Below are positions 44,785 to 52,389 of a stretch of DNA of 64,000 nt, in pieces. The notes below the pieces were generated by a model. It worked only from the letters and a program-made list of their open reading frames with translations. It ran no database searches and was not told the DNA's origin. Every line of letters starts with the position of its first letter. Position 1 is the first letter of the stretch. This stretch comes from Polaromonas jejuensis NBRC 106434. Its GTDB lineage: Bacteria; Pseudomonadota; Gammaproteobacteria; Burkholderiales; Burkholderiaceae_C. A program made the translations under genes and the position numbers. Location of the stretch: the NCBI RefSeq assembly GCF_001598235.1, contig NZ_BCYO01000004.1:124001-188000 (forward strand). Reading direction: 5' to 3'.

Positions 44785-46995
44785 ATGTCGTCCAAACAAA
44801 GCTGTGCAGCCTCCGCATCCACCCCCGATCAGCCGAGTGTCTCGCGCCGCCGCTTCGTCCAGGCCTCAGCGGCCACGGGGGCGGGCCTGGTGATCGGATT
44901 CTTCATTCCGTCGCTGCTCCGCGTCGCAAGTGCCCAGCAGCCGTCCAGCAAGGTCTTCCCGCCCAACGCCTTCCTGCGCGTGGCGCCGGACAACGCCGTG
45001 TATGTGCAGGTCTCGAAGGTCGATATCGGACAGGGGACGCTGACTGCCTTGCCCATGCTGCTTGCGGAAGAGCTGGATTGCGACTGGAAGAACGTCCATG
45101 CAGAGCTTGCCAAGGGTGAGGATGTCTTTCGGGACGCGCTGTTCGGCATCCAGATGGTCGGTGGATCCACCAGCATGGCAAATACCTTTCAGCAATACCG
45201 GGAGATTGGAGCGCGCGCGCGCAGCATGCTGGTGGCCGCTGCTGCGGCCCAGTGGAACGCTGACGCCGCAGCATGCAGGACCGCTGCCGGGGTGATCACC
45301 GGGCCGGCGGGGCAGCGCACGACCTACGGCGCGGTCGCTGACGCCGCGATGAAGTTGCCCGTGCCGCCAACGGTGAAGCTGAAAGATCCCAGGCAGTTCA
45401 AGATCATCGGCAAGGCGACGCCTCGCCTCGACTCTGCGGCCAAGTCGACGGGGCAGCAAAAGTTCGCGATGGATGTCGATGTGCCCGGCATGAAGGTGGC
45501 ACTGGTGGCGAGACCCGTTCCTTGGGGTGCCAAGGTTGCCAAGCTGGACGACATGAACGCCAGGGCCATGCCTGGTGTACGAAGCATTTTCAAGTTTCCG
45601 GGCGATCGAGGTGGCGAGGCGGTCGCGGTCGTTGCCGATGGCTACTGGACCGCGAAGAAGGCGCGCGATGCGCTGAAAATCGAATGGGATACGACCGGTG
45701 TTGAGCGTGTCAGCACCGACAAGCTGCTCGATGACTACAAGGCGTTGTCGCTGAAGCCCGGAACCCCGGCCGAGAAGGCCGATGTCTCGTCAATCGCGGC
45801 ATCCCCGAAGAAGATCGAGGCCCTGTTCGAGTTTCCATACCTGGCCCATGCGACGATGGAACCCCTGAACATGACGCTGCACTACACCGGCGATGCGTGC
45901 ACCGTGTGGGCGGGCTCACAGTTTCAGTCTCTAGATCGCGAGGCGATCGCCAGGACACTGGGCCTGGCCGTCGAGAAAGTCGAGTTCAACACCATGATGG
46001 CAGGCGGAGGGTTTGGGCGGCGCGCCATGCCTGGGTCCCAGAACGCCATCGAAGCGGCCGAGGTCGCCAAGGTCATGCGGGGCACGCCGGTGAAGGTCAT
46101 GTATTCGCGTGAGGACGATCTCAAGGCGGGCTACTATCGACCGATGCACGTGCATCGCGTGCGCATTGGCTACGACGACAGGGGCACGATCAGCGCCTGG
46201 GACCATGTGATCGTCGGCCAGTCCATCCTCACCGGCAGCCCGTTCGAGTCGTTGCTCGTCAAGGATGGCGTCGATGAGACGATGGTCGAAGGGGTTCGGC
46301 ACACGCACTATGCGATTCCGAACCTTGCGCTGTCGGTCCATAACGCCAAGCCCAACGTGCCCGTCCTGTGGTGGCGGTCGGTAGGCCACAGCCATTCGGC
46401 ATTTGTGATGGAGACCCTGGTCGACGAAATTGCGACATCCGTTGGTCGCGACCCGGTCGAATACCGCAGGTCCCTGTTTGCCAAGGAGGGCGAGCGCAGT
46501 CGTCAGGCGCTTGACCTCGCGGTCGAGCGTTCGGGGTACGGAAAGCGGGCACTGCCCAAAGGCAGAGCCTGGGGTGTTGCGGTCCACCACGGCTTCAACA
46601 CCTCGATTGCCTATGTGGCCGAGGTTTCGCTCGTCGATGGACGGCCGAAAGTTCATCGCGTCACCGCGGGCGTGCACTGCAACATGCCGATCAACCCGCG
46701 AACGATCGAGGCGCAGGTCCAGGGCGGTATCGTGTTTGGGCTGTCCGCGACCTTGCCCGGCTTCGAGATCACGCTCAAGGACGGCGTCGTCCAGCAGTCG
46801 AACTTTTCGGACTACACGCCCGCCTACATGGGGGAATCACCCAAAGTGGATGTGCATGTGGTGCCGAACAGCGATCCTCCCACGGGCATGGGCGAGCCCC
46901 CCGTGCCGCCGATCGCGCCCGCCATCGCCAACGCGGTCGCTGCGCTGACAGGCAAGCGCCTGCGCAAGCTGCCGTTTGATACTCTGGCGGCGTAG
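44785..46995 (+). CDS. iorB: Molybdopterin-binding large subunit of an aldehyde/isoquinoline oxidoreductase (IorB-like)
   Basis: A 736-residue catalytic subunit. A twin-arginine signal, SRRRFVQASAATGAGLVIGF, shows export as a folded, cofactor-loaded enzyme. Molybdopterin-binding blocks include DIGQGTLTALPMLLAEELD, MMAGGGFGRRA and WWRSVGHSHSAFV. The family's catalytic glutamate is in MGEPPVPPIAPAIANA. IorAB hydroxylates N-heterocycles at the carbon next to nitrogen; related periplasmic enzymes oxidise aldehydes, so the substrate here is open. I chose the ATG at 44785 because it has a ribosome binding site (AGGGAGG) and a proper Tat signal follows. Confidence 0.92.
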   Translation: MSSKQSCAASASTPDQPSVSRRRFVQASAATGAGLVIGFFIPSLLRVASAQQPSSKVFPPNAFLRVAPDNAVYVQVSKVDIGQGTLTALPMLLAEELDCDWKNVHAELAKGEDVFRDALFGIQMVGGSTSMANTFQQYREIGARARSMLVAAAAAQWNADAAACRTAAGVITGPAGQRTTYGAVADAAMKLPVPPTVKLKDPRQFKIIGKATPRLDSAAKSTGQQKFAMDVDVPGMKVALVARPVPWGAKVAKLDDMNARAMPGVRSIFKFPGDRGGEAVAVVADGYWTAKKARDALKIEWDTTGVERVSTDKLLDDYKALSLKPGTPAEKADVSSIAASPKKIEALFEFPYLAHATMEPLNMTLHYTGDACTVWAGSQFQSLDREAIARTLGLAVEKVEFNTMMAGGGFGRRAMPGSQNAIEAAEVAKVMRGTPVKVMYSREDDLKAGYYRPMHVHRVRIGYDDRGTISAWDHVIVGQSILTGSPFESLLVKDGVDETMVEGVRHTHYAIPNLALSVHNAKPNVPVLWWRSVGHSHSAFVMETLVDEIATSVGRDPVEYRRSLFAKEGERSRQALDLAVERSGYGKRALPKGRAWGVAVHHGFNTSIAYVAEVSLVDGRPKVHRVTAGVHCNMPINPRTIEAQVQGGIVFGLSATLPGFEITLKDGVVQQSNFSDYTPAYMGESPKVDVHVVPNSDPPTGMGEPPVPPIAPAIANAVAALTGKRLRKLPFDTLAA

Positions 46996-47116
46996 CCTCT
47001 CCATGAAAGCCATCATGAGCGCAGAGCGCTCGGGTGTGGCGGCCTGCTGATCAATGTTCGGCGGTTGAATGCGCCCATCCAGACAAGCCATCGCTGACGG
47101 CCCATGAGCCTGAACG

Positions 47117-47857
47117 TCACGCTGTTTCAATGGTTGTTTCACCCAGCCAGCGGCTGAGCAGCACGCCCATCCCGGCGCCGGCAAGCTCGGCGATCACAAA
47201 ACCCGGCGCACTGGTGGGCGCAATGCCGGCAAAGCTGTCCGACAGCATGCGCCCCAGAACGGCGGCCGGGTTGGCAAACGAGGTGCTGGCCGTGAACCAG
47301 TAGGCCGCACCGATGTAGCAGGCTACCAGCGCCGCGGCCTTGTCTTTGGGCGCGCGCAGCACCACCAGGATCAGCCCGGCGGTGGCCACGGCTTCCGCCA
47401 GCCACTGGCCCCAGCCGCTGAACTGGCCGGCCGCGTTCCAGCCGCCGCGCAGCTTGCTGCTGAACTGCAGCACGCTCACGTCGAACATGGCGTGCGCAGC
47501 CCAGGCGCCTGCCACCGCACCCAGCAGTTGGGCTGCTATGAAAAGAATAGCCCTCTGCGGCGATGCTTCCTGGGCTGGAAGGCCTTTTGACCATAAAACC
47601 AGCGTCACCAGCGGGTTGAAGTGTGCGCCGCTGATGGGACCCAGCACTTCAATCAGTACGTAGAGTGCAAACACGGTGGCCAGCGTGTTGGCCAGCAGGG
47701 CGATGGCGGTGTTGCCGCCGCTCAGGCGCTCGGCCATGATGCCCGAGCCAATCACCGCGCAGAGCAGGGCGGCCGTGCCGACGAATTCCGCGAGCAGCTG
47801 ATGCTGGTGGGTTTTGGGCAAGACGCGGCTTGCCGGGAGGGGGCGGACCTGGCTCAT
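47117..47857 (-). CDS. aqpS: Aquaporin-family channel of the arsenic locus (AqpS-like)
   Basis: A 246-residue MIP channel with six hydrophobic helices and two half-helix loops. The first is HFNPLV (NPL instead of NPA) and the second is FANPAAV. In Sinorhizobium an aquaglyceroporin of this kind replaces the arsenite pump and lets arsenite made inside leave by facilitated diffusion. The gene overlaps the thioredoxin-type arsC gene by four bases and shares its transcript with arsR. No ArsB or Acr3 gene is near, supporting the channel-exit model. Confidence 0.88.
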   Translation of the reverse strand: MSQVRPLPASRVLPKTHQHQLLAEFVGTAALLCAVIGSGIMAERLSGGNTAIALLANTLATVFALYVLIEVLGPISGAHFNPLVTLVLWSKGLPAQEASPQRAILFIAAQLLGAVAGAWAAHAMFDVSVLQFSSKLRGGWNAAGQFSGWGQWLAEAVATAGLILVVLRAPKDKAAALVACYIGAAYWFTASTSFANPAAVLGRMLSDSFAGIAPTSAPGFVIAELAGAGMGVLLSRWLGETTIETA

Positions 47858-48354
47858 GATGCGGCCAGATCGCGGGCGCGGGTTTGCAGCGTCAGCCTGT
47901 CAACGCCTGTTGCGGGCAGATTGACCAGTAATTCCAGCCGGCGGCGAATGGCGTGCAGGGTCTGGCGAAAGGCTTCGAGTTTTTGCACGTCGCTGCCTTC
48001 GGTGGCCGACGGGTCGGCGTAGCCCCAATGGGCCGTGGCGGGATGGCCCGGCCAGAAGGGGCAGGCTTCACCGGCTGCGTTGTCGCAAACGGTGATGACA
48101 AGGTCCATTTGCGGTGCGTCAGCCTGGCTGAACTCGTCCCAGCTCTTGCTGCGCAGGCCTTCTGTCGAGATGCCGGCGGATTGCAGGACTTGGAGCGCCA
48201 GTGGGTTGGGCTGCTGGTTATTGCGCGGGCTGCTGCCGGCCGAGAACGCCTGGAAGCGGCCTTTGCCGATGTGCTTGAGCGTGGCTTCGGCCAGGATGCT
48301 GCGGGCCGAGTTGTGGGTGCATAAAAACAGGACGTTGATGGGGCGATCAGACAT
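47854..48354 (-). CDS. arsC: Arsenate reductase, low-molecular-weight phosphatase (thioredoxin) type
   Basis: A 166-residue reductase with the phosphatase-like loop C12-T-H-N-S-A-R18 (C-x5-R). Two downstream cysteines, C90 and C98 in VCDNAAGEACPF, form the relay disulfide released by thioredoxin. It reduces arsenate to arsenite, which the adjacent aquaporin can release. Its 3' end overlaps the aquaporin start (ATGA). It follows arsR after a gap of about 105 bases containing a GCTAT...ATAGC repeat. Confidence 0.93.
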   Translation of the reverse strand: MSDRPINVLFLCTHNSARSILAEATLKHIGKGRFQAFSAGSSPRNNQQPNPLALQVLQSAGISTEGLRSKSWDEFSQADAPQMDLVITVCDNAAGEACPFWPGHPATAHWGYADPSATEGSDVQKLEAFRQTLHAIRRRLELLVNLPATGVDRLTLQTRARDLAAS

Positions 48355-48393
48355 GGTGTTTCAGTGGGTTAAAGAGGTCGAAGGAAATTTGTT

Positions 48394-48450
48394 GCTATGA
48401 AGTTGATAGCTGTTTACGCCCGTTGGTATTGGGCTGCGTGCCAAAAACTC
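48394..48450. repeat. GCTAT...ATAGC intergenic hairpin repeat
   Basis: GCTAT-GAAGTTG-ATAGC is followed by a second stem around GCCCGTTGGTATTGGGC. It separates arsR from the thioredoxin-type arsC gene within one operon, where it may affect message stability. Confidence 0.6.
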
Positions 48451-48459
48451 ATCAAATCG

Positions 48460-48822
48460 TCAGCAATCGAGGCAGGCCGCTCCGGCGCTGGCTTCGCAAG
48501 CCTGGCCTTCGCAGCAGTGCTCGCTCAGGTAGCCCAGCAGGGCGTTCATCTGGCCAAAATTGGCGCGGTAAATCAGGTTGCGGCCGCGCGCTTCGCTGCT
48601 GACCAGGCCTGAATGCGCCAGCTCCTTCAGGTGAAAGGACAGGGCGCTGGGCGCCACGCCCAGCTGCTCGGCCATGCTGCCCGGCGTGAGCCCGGCCGGT
48701 CCGGCCACCACCAGTGCGCGGAAGGCGCGCAGGCGTTGCGCCTGGGCCAGCGCCGCCAAGGCCTTGACGGCAGAGGTTTCATCGAGCGTTGTCAGACTAT
48801 CGCTTTGGCTAATTGCTTCCAT
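48460..48822 (-). CDS. arsR: ArsR-family metalloregulator
   Basis: A 120-residue winged-helix repressor. The recognition helix is in the segment MAEQLGVAPSALSFHLKELAHSGLV. Arsenite sensing is probably by the C-terminal cysteines C103, C104, C109, C117 and C120; the classic ELCVCDL motif in the DNA-binding helix is absent. It represses from the palindrome at 48819-48846, which covers its own start codon. It lies divergent from the glutaredoxin-type arsC and arsH genes. Confidence 0.93.
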   Translation of the reverse strand: MEAISQSDSLTTLDETSAVKALAALAQAQRLRAFRALVVAGPAGLTPGSMAEQLGVAPSALSFHLKELAHSGLVSSEARGRNLIYRANFGQMNALLGYLSEHCCEGQACEASAGAACLDC

Positions 48823-48846
48823 AATTCAAATATAATTGAATTATGG
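48819..48846. promoter_or_regulatory. ArsR operator palindrome
   Basis: CCATAATTCAA and TTGAATTATGG form perfect 11-bp arms around the spacer ATATAA. The left arm includes the arsR ATG. Position between the divergent arsenic transcripts and perfect symmetry make it the probable ArsR site for both directions. Confidence 0.75.
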
Positions 48847-48912
48847 AAATGAGGCAATGCTTCAAATCATTCAGTGCGCCTGTGCCGGCATCTTCATCAG
48901 GAAAATACGCCC

Positions 48913-49344
48913 ATGTCCAACATCACGATTTACCACAACCCCCGCTGCGGGACCTCGCGCAACACGCTGGCGCTGATCAGAAACACCGGCGCGGAGCCCG
49001 AGATCATTGAATACCTGCTCACGCCGCCGACGCGCGAAAAGCTCGCGGCGCTGATCGCGCAGATGGCGATTCCGGTGCGCGAGCTGATCCGCGCCAAGGA
49101 AAAGCTGTATGACGAGCTCCAGCTGGACGACCCGGCGCTGAGCGATGACGCGCTGATGGACGCCATGCTGGCCCATCCCATACTGATCAACCGGCCCATC
49201 GTGGTGACGCCGCTGGGCACGCGCCTGTGCCGGCCCTCCGAAGCCGTGCTGGACATCCTGCCGCTGCCGCAGCGTGCTGCGTTTGCCAAGGAAGATGGCG
49301 AGCCGGTGATCGATGAGAAGGGCGAGCGTGTTGCCGGCCGCTGA
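48913..49344 (+). CDS. arsC: Arsenate reductase, glutaredoxin type
   Basis: A 143-residue reductase of the plasmid R773 type. The catalytic cysteine is C12 in [11 protein letters not shown], with [20 protein letters not shown] as the arginine-bearing block. It uses glutathione and glutaredoxin, unlike the thioredoxin-type enzyme at 47854-48354, so the locus holds two unrelated arsenate reductases. I chose the ATG at 48913 ([10 protein letters not shown]); an upstream in-frame ATG would add 13 residues not typical of the family. Confidence 0.94.
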   Translation: MSNITIYHNPRCGTSRNTLALIRNTGAEPEIIEYLLTPPTREKLAALIAQMAIPVRELIRAKEKLYDELQLDDPALSDDALMDAMLAHPILINRPIVVTPLGTRLCRPSEAVLDILPLPQRAAFAKEDGEPVIDEKGERVAGR

Positions 49345-50062
49345 ATCCCCGGCCGCGGATCTTCCCCATATCGACCCGGCGTTTTTTGTGCGGCCGACGG
49401 CCGCCCGGCTCCAGGCGCCGGTGCCCAGCACGCACCCGCCGCGCATTTTGCTGCTCTATGGTTCGGTGCGCGAGCGCTCCTACAGCCGCCTGGCCAGCGA
49501 GGAGGCGGCCCGCCTGCTGCAGGCCATGGGCGCCCAAACCCAAACCTTTGACCCGCGCGGCCTGCCTCTGCCCGATGACGCGCCGGACTCGCATCCCAGG
49601 GTGCAGCAACTGCGCCAGCTGGCGCAATGGGCCGAAGGCATGGTCTGGTGTTCGCCGGAACGCCACGGCGCCATGACCGGCATCATGAAGTCGCAAATCG
49701 ACTGGATTCCGCTCTCGGACGGTGCGGTGCGCCCCACCCAGGGCAAGACGCTGGCCGTGATGCAGGTCTCGGGCGGCTCGCAGTCCTTCAACGCTGTCAA
49801 CCAGATGCGGGTGCTGGGCCGCTGGATGCGCATGCTGACCATTCCCAACCAGTCCTCGGTGGCCAAGGCCTTTCTGGAGTTTGACGAGGCTGGTCGCATG
49901 AAGCCCTCGGCTTACTACGACCGGCTGGTGGATGTCATGGAGGAACTGGTCAAATTGACCCTGCTGACCCGTGACGTGTCGCCCTGGCTGGTAGACCGTT
50001 ACAGCGAGCGCAAGGAAAGCGCCGAGGCACTGTCCCAACGGGTGAACCAGCGCGCGCTGTAG
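49328..50062 (+). CDS. arsH: ArsH NADPH-dependent FMN reductase
   Basis: ArsH is a flavodoxin-fold enzyme that oxidises trivalent organoarsenicals. The N-terminal [13 protein letters not shown] block, the phosphate-binding loop [15 protein letters not shown] and [18 protein letters not shown] identify it. The gene overlaps the end of arsC. I prefer GTG 49328, with AAGGG six to ten bases upstream, but ATG 49313 is also possible and would add five residues. It is the distal gene of the plus-strand arsenic transcript. Confidence 0.92.
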   Translation: MLPAAESPAADLPHIDPAFFVRPTAARLQAPVPSTHPPRILLLYGSVRERSYSRLASEEAARLLQAMGAQTQTFDPRGLPLPDDAPDSHPRVQQLRQLAQWAEGMVWCSPERHGAMTGIMKSQIDWIPLSDGAVRPTQGKTLAVMQVSGGSQSFNAVNQMRVLGRWMRMLTIPNQSSVAKAFLEFDEAGRMKPSAYYDRLVDVMEELVKLTLLTRDVSPWLVDRYSERKESAEALSQRVNQRAL

Positions 50063-50167
50063 CGCACGCTCTGGGCGCGGCAGCAGGCGTTCAGTCCATT
50101 CCGGTCAGGCGCAGGCCGGCTTCTTAAGCCTTTCAGGCCTCCCGTCCACGGCTGGCGGGCGCAAGTA

Positions 50168-50205
50168 GCTATTGATTTGATAGCGTTTGTCGGGGCCTGC
50201 AGCGG
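50168..50205. repeat. GCTAT...ATAGC intergenic hairpin repeat
   Basis: GCTAT-TGATTTG-ATAGC with a GC-rich tail lies between arsH and the Pho-box array. Confidence 0.6.
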
Positions 50206-50234
50206 CTCACGCCGGCGGCCCGGCTGCGGGGCTG

Positions 50235-50278
50235 CTGTCACGCAACTGCCATTGAATTGACACGAACGTGTCACCCCC
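50235..50278 (+). promoter_or_regulatory. Array of four 11-bp Pho-box-like repeats
   Basis: Four consecutive 11-mers are in register: CTGTCACGCAA, CTGCCATTGAA, TTGACACGAAC and GTGTCACCCCC. PhoB binds head-to-tail as dimers on such 11-bp units (consensus CTGTCAT plus 4 bases). The array precedes the lipid-remodelling genes, and similar boxes occur before ppk and pstS. Confidence 0.65.
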
Positions 50279-50296
50279 GGCTTTCAGAATCACGCC

Positions 50297-50551
50297 ATGA
50301 CCCGAACGATGGAGCATGCGATGGGACTGGACTTGAATCACGCCGGTGAGCAGGCGGCAGCAGAAAAAACGGTCGGCCGACTCGGCCAGTACGACCTCGG
50401 CACGCAGTGTCTGCGCATTTTGCGATGCACCGCCAAGGCCATGGCCAGCAGCCCCGGCGGCTTGCGTTTCAGGGCGGGGACCCGGCCCTGGCTGGAGGGT
50501 GTGCCGGGTGGCCGACGTGAAAGCGCGGTTTTTCAGGCCGCCAATGAATAA
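50297..50551 (+). CDS. Possible small hypothetical protein downstream of the Pho-box array
   Basis: An 84-codon open frame between the Pho-box array and the terminator at 50557. I do not recognise it. It has no clear ribosome binding site, signal peptide or domain, and another frame is also open over much of it. It may be a leader peptide, or not translated at all; the segment could instead make a ~300-nt regulatory RNA. Confidence 0.3.
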   Translation: MTRTMEHAMGLDLNHAGEQAAAEKTVGRLGQYDLGTQCLRILRCTAKAMASSPGGLRFRAGTRPWLEGVPGGRRESAVFQAANE

Positions 50552-50556
50552 GTGTC

Positions 50557-50590
50557 AAGCCCCTTTAAGTCCTCTTAATGGGGCTTTTTT
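50557..50590 (+). terminator. Rho-independent terminator upstream of olsB
   Basis: The stem AAGCCCC / GGGGCTT continues inward with TTAAG / CTTAA around the loop TCCT, and is followed by a T-run. It lies between the Pho-box array and olsB, so it either ends a short transcript or attenuates the operon. Confidence 0.85.
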
Positions 50591-50653
50591 ACAGCCGGAT
50601 TCCAGGCAAAGCGGTTTCGTTTTTTGAGATATCAAGAAAACAAGGAGTTAGCC

Positions 50654-51529
50654 ATGAAAGAACTGCCCAATCCCACCTTTGCATTGTCGCCCGTCGCAAT
50701 GCCACGGGGGTCACTTCATCAAAGCGGTCATGTTGTCAGCCAGCCCGCTGTTCAAGGGGTTCAAAGGCCTGCAGTGGGGAAAATCTCGGTCAGCTGGGCC
50801 CGGCACCAGGACGAGGTCCGGCAGGCGCAGCGCCTGAGGTACCAGGTGTTCGCGCTGGAAATGGGCGCGACGCTGTCGAAAACCCTGCCCGGCCATGACG
50901 TGGACCTGTTTGACGACTACTGCGAGCACCTGCTGGTGCGCGACGCCGACAGCCAGGAGGTGATTGGCACCTACCGCGTGCTGACGCCGACCCAGGCCAA
51001 GCGTGTGGGCAGCACCTACAGCGACACCGAGTTCGACCTGACCCGGCTGCGCAGCCTGCGCGAGCGCATGGTCGAGCTGGGCCGCAGCTGCGTGCACGCC
51101 GACCATCGGCATGGCGGCGTGATCCTGGCGCTGTGGGGTGCGCTGGCCGAGTTCATGGCCCGCAACCAGCTCGACACCATGATTGGCTGCGCCAGCATCC
51201 CGATGCAGCACAACGGTGTGTCCAGTGGCCACGCGGCGGCCAGCATCTGGCGCCAGGTCAGGCAAACCCATCTGGCGGCTATCGAGTACCGCGTGACGCC
51301 GCGCCTGGCCCTGCCGGTCGAGCAACTCGACGATTCGCTGGACATTGAACCACCCGCGCTCATCAAGGGCTACCTGCGCCTGGGCGCCAAGGTGCTGGGC
51401 GCGCCCGCCTGGGACCCGGACTTCAATTCGGCCGACTTGCCCATGATGATGCGCATCGCCGATTTGCCGCCGCGTTACCTGAAGCATTTTTCCGGCAAAC
51501 CGCTGTCTGGCAAGCCGGAGCCGGCCTGA
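50654..51529 (+). CDS. olsB: OlsB-like N-acyltransferase (ornithine lipid synthesis)
   Basis: A 291-residue GNAT-fold acyltransferase of the OlsB/autoinducer-synthase-like group. Conserved blocks are QRLRYQVFALEMGA, the DLFDDYCEHLLVRD segment, VIGTYRVLTP and ELGRSCVHADHRHGG. OlsB transfers a 3-hydroxyacyl chain from ACP to ornithine, the first step to ornithine lipids that replace phospholipids when phosphate is scarce. The ATG at 50654 is preceded by AAGGAG. The PlcP-like gene overlaps its stop by one base, forming an operon with the glycosyltransferase gene. No olsA acyltransferase gene is in the window. Confidence 0.85.
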   Translation: MKELPNPTFALSPVAMPRGSLHQSGHVVSQPAVQGVQRPAVGKISVSWARHQDEVRQAQRLRYQVFALEMGATLSKTLPGHDVDLFDDYCEHLLVRDADSQEVIGTYRVLTPTQAKRVGSTYSDTEFDLTRLRSLRERMVELGRSCVHADHRHGGVILALWGALAEFMARNQLDTMIGCASIPMQHNGVSSGHAAASIWRQVRQTHLAAIEYRVTPRLALPVEQLDDSLDIEPPALIKGYLRLGAKVLGAPAWDPDFNSADLPMMMRIADLPPRYLKHFSGKPLSGKPEPA

Positions 51530-52389
51530 TGCGAAGCATGTTCGACGCCATGGGGTCGCTCGGGAACGGGTTTGCACCCGACGACGATGACAACGACGAT
51601 GACGCGCTGCGCAAGCGTTACCGCACGATTTTCATTTCCGACCTGCACCTGGGCACACCCGGCTGCCAGGCCTTGGCCCTGCTGGATTTTCTGAAGGCCC
51701 ACCCCAGCGACAACCTCTACCTGGTGGGCGACATCGTCGATGGCTGGCAGTTGCGCCGCAAATGGTACTGGCCGCAATCGCACAACGACGTGGTTCAAAA
51801 GCTCTTGCGGCGCGCCCGCAAAGGCTGTCGCATTGTTTATGTGCCCGGCAACCATGATGAGTTTGCGCGTGAATTTATCGGTCACCAGTTCGGCGGCATC
51901 GAGGTGATTGATGAAGCCGTGCACACCACCGCCGACGGCCGCCGGTTGTGGATCATCCACGGCGACTATTTCGATGCCGTGGTGCAGTGCGCCAAATGGC
52001 TGGCCTATGTGGGCGACAACCTCTATGAATTCACCCTCAAGCTCAACCGCTACCTGAACCGCCTGCGCGCCCGCATGGGCCTGCCTTACTGGTCGCTGTC
52101 GGCCTATCTGAAGCAAAAGGTCAAGAGCGCGCTCAACTACGTCACGGACTTTGAAGTGGCTGTCGCCAACGAGGCGCGCCAGCGTGGCCACCAGGGCGTG
52201 GTCTGCGGCCACATCCACCGCGCCGAGATGCGCGACATCAGCGGCGTGCTGTACTGCAACGACGGCGACTGGGTCGAAAGCCGCACCGCGCTGGTGGAAA
52301 ACTTCGACGGCACGCTGGAACTGCTGCACTGGGCGCCGGCCCATGAAACCCAGGGCCGCGGCCATGTCGCTGCAACGGCGGTCGCATGA
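51529..52389 (+). CDS. plcP: PlcP-like metallophosphoesterase (phospholipase C for lipid remodelling)
   Basis: A 286-residue calcineurin-like phosphoesterase. Metal-binding blocks are ISDLHLG (residues 36-42), VGDIVDGW, PGNHDEF, IHGDYFD and CGHIHRAE. It resembles LpxH in outline but follows the PlcP branch (GCQALALLDFL, WYWPQSHNDVVQKLLRRARKG, YWSLSAYLK). PlcP removes phospholipid head groups during phosphate starvation, releasing diacylglycerol. An unusual acidic run, seven Asp in eight residues (18-25), precedes the catalytic domain. It overlaps the glycosyltransferase gene by ATGA, the same plcP-agt pairing seen in rhizobia and marine bacteria. Confidence 0.82.
   Translation: MRSMFDAMGSLGNGFAPDDDDNDDDALRKRYRTIFISDLHLGTPGCQALALLDFLKAHPSDNLYLVGDIVDGWQLRRKWYWPQSHNDVVQKLLRRARKGCRIVYVPGNHDEFAREFIGHQFGGIEVIDEAVHTTADGRRLWIIHGDYFDAVVQCAKWLAYVGDNLYEFTLKLNRYLNRLRARMGLPYWSLSAYLKQKVKSALNYVTDFEVAVANEARQRGHQGVVCGHIHRAEMRDISGVLYCNDGDWVESRTALVENFDGTLELLHWAPAHETQGRGHVAATAVA

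Noticed and set aside
47017..47031. GAGCGC-AGA-GCGCTC hairpin after iorB
   Set aside because: The stem is short and has no T-run, so it is not supported as a terminator.
47536..47552. GCTAT...ATAGC motif inside the aquaporin gene
   Set aside because: It resembles the intergenic repeat core but the protein is of normal length there and the GC-rich second stem is not clear, so a chance match is likely.
50346..50627. An alternative 93-codon frame in the segment before olsB
   Set aside because: It reads straight through the terminator hairpin, has no ribosome binding site and is Arg/Pro/Ala-rich, typical of a shadow frame.
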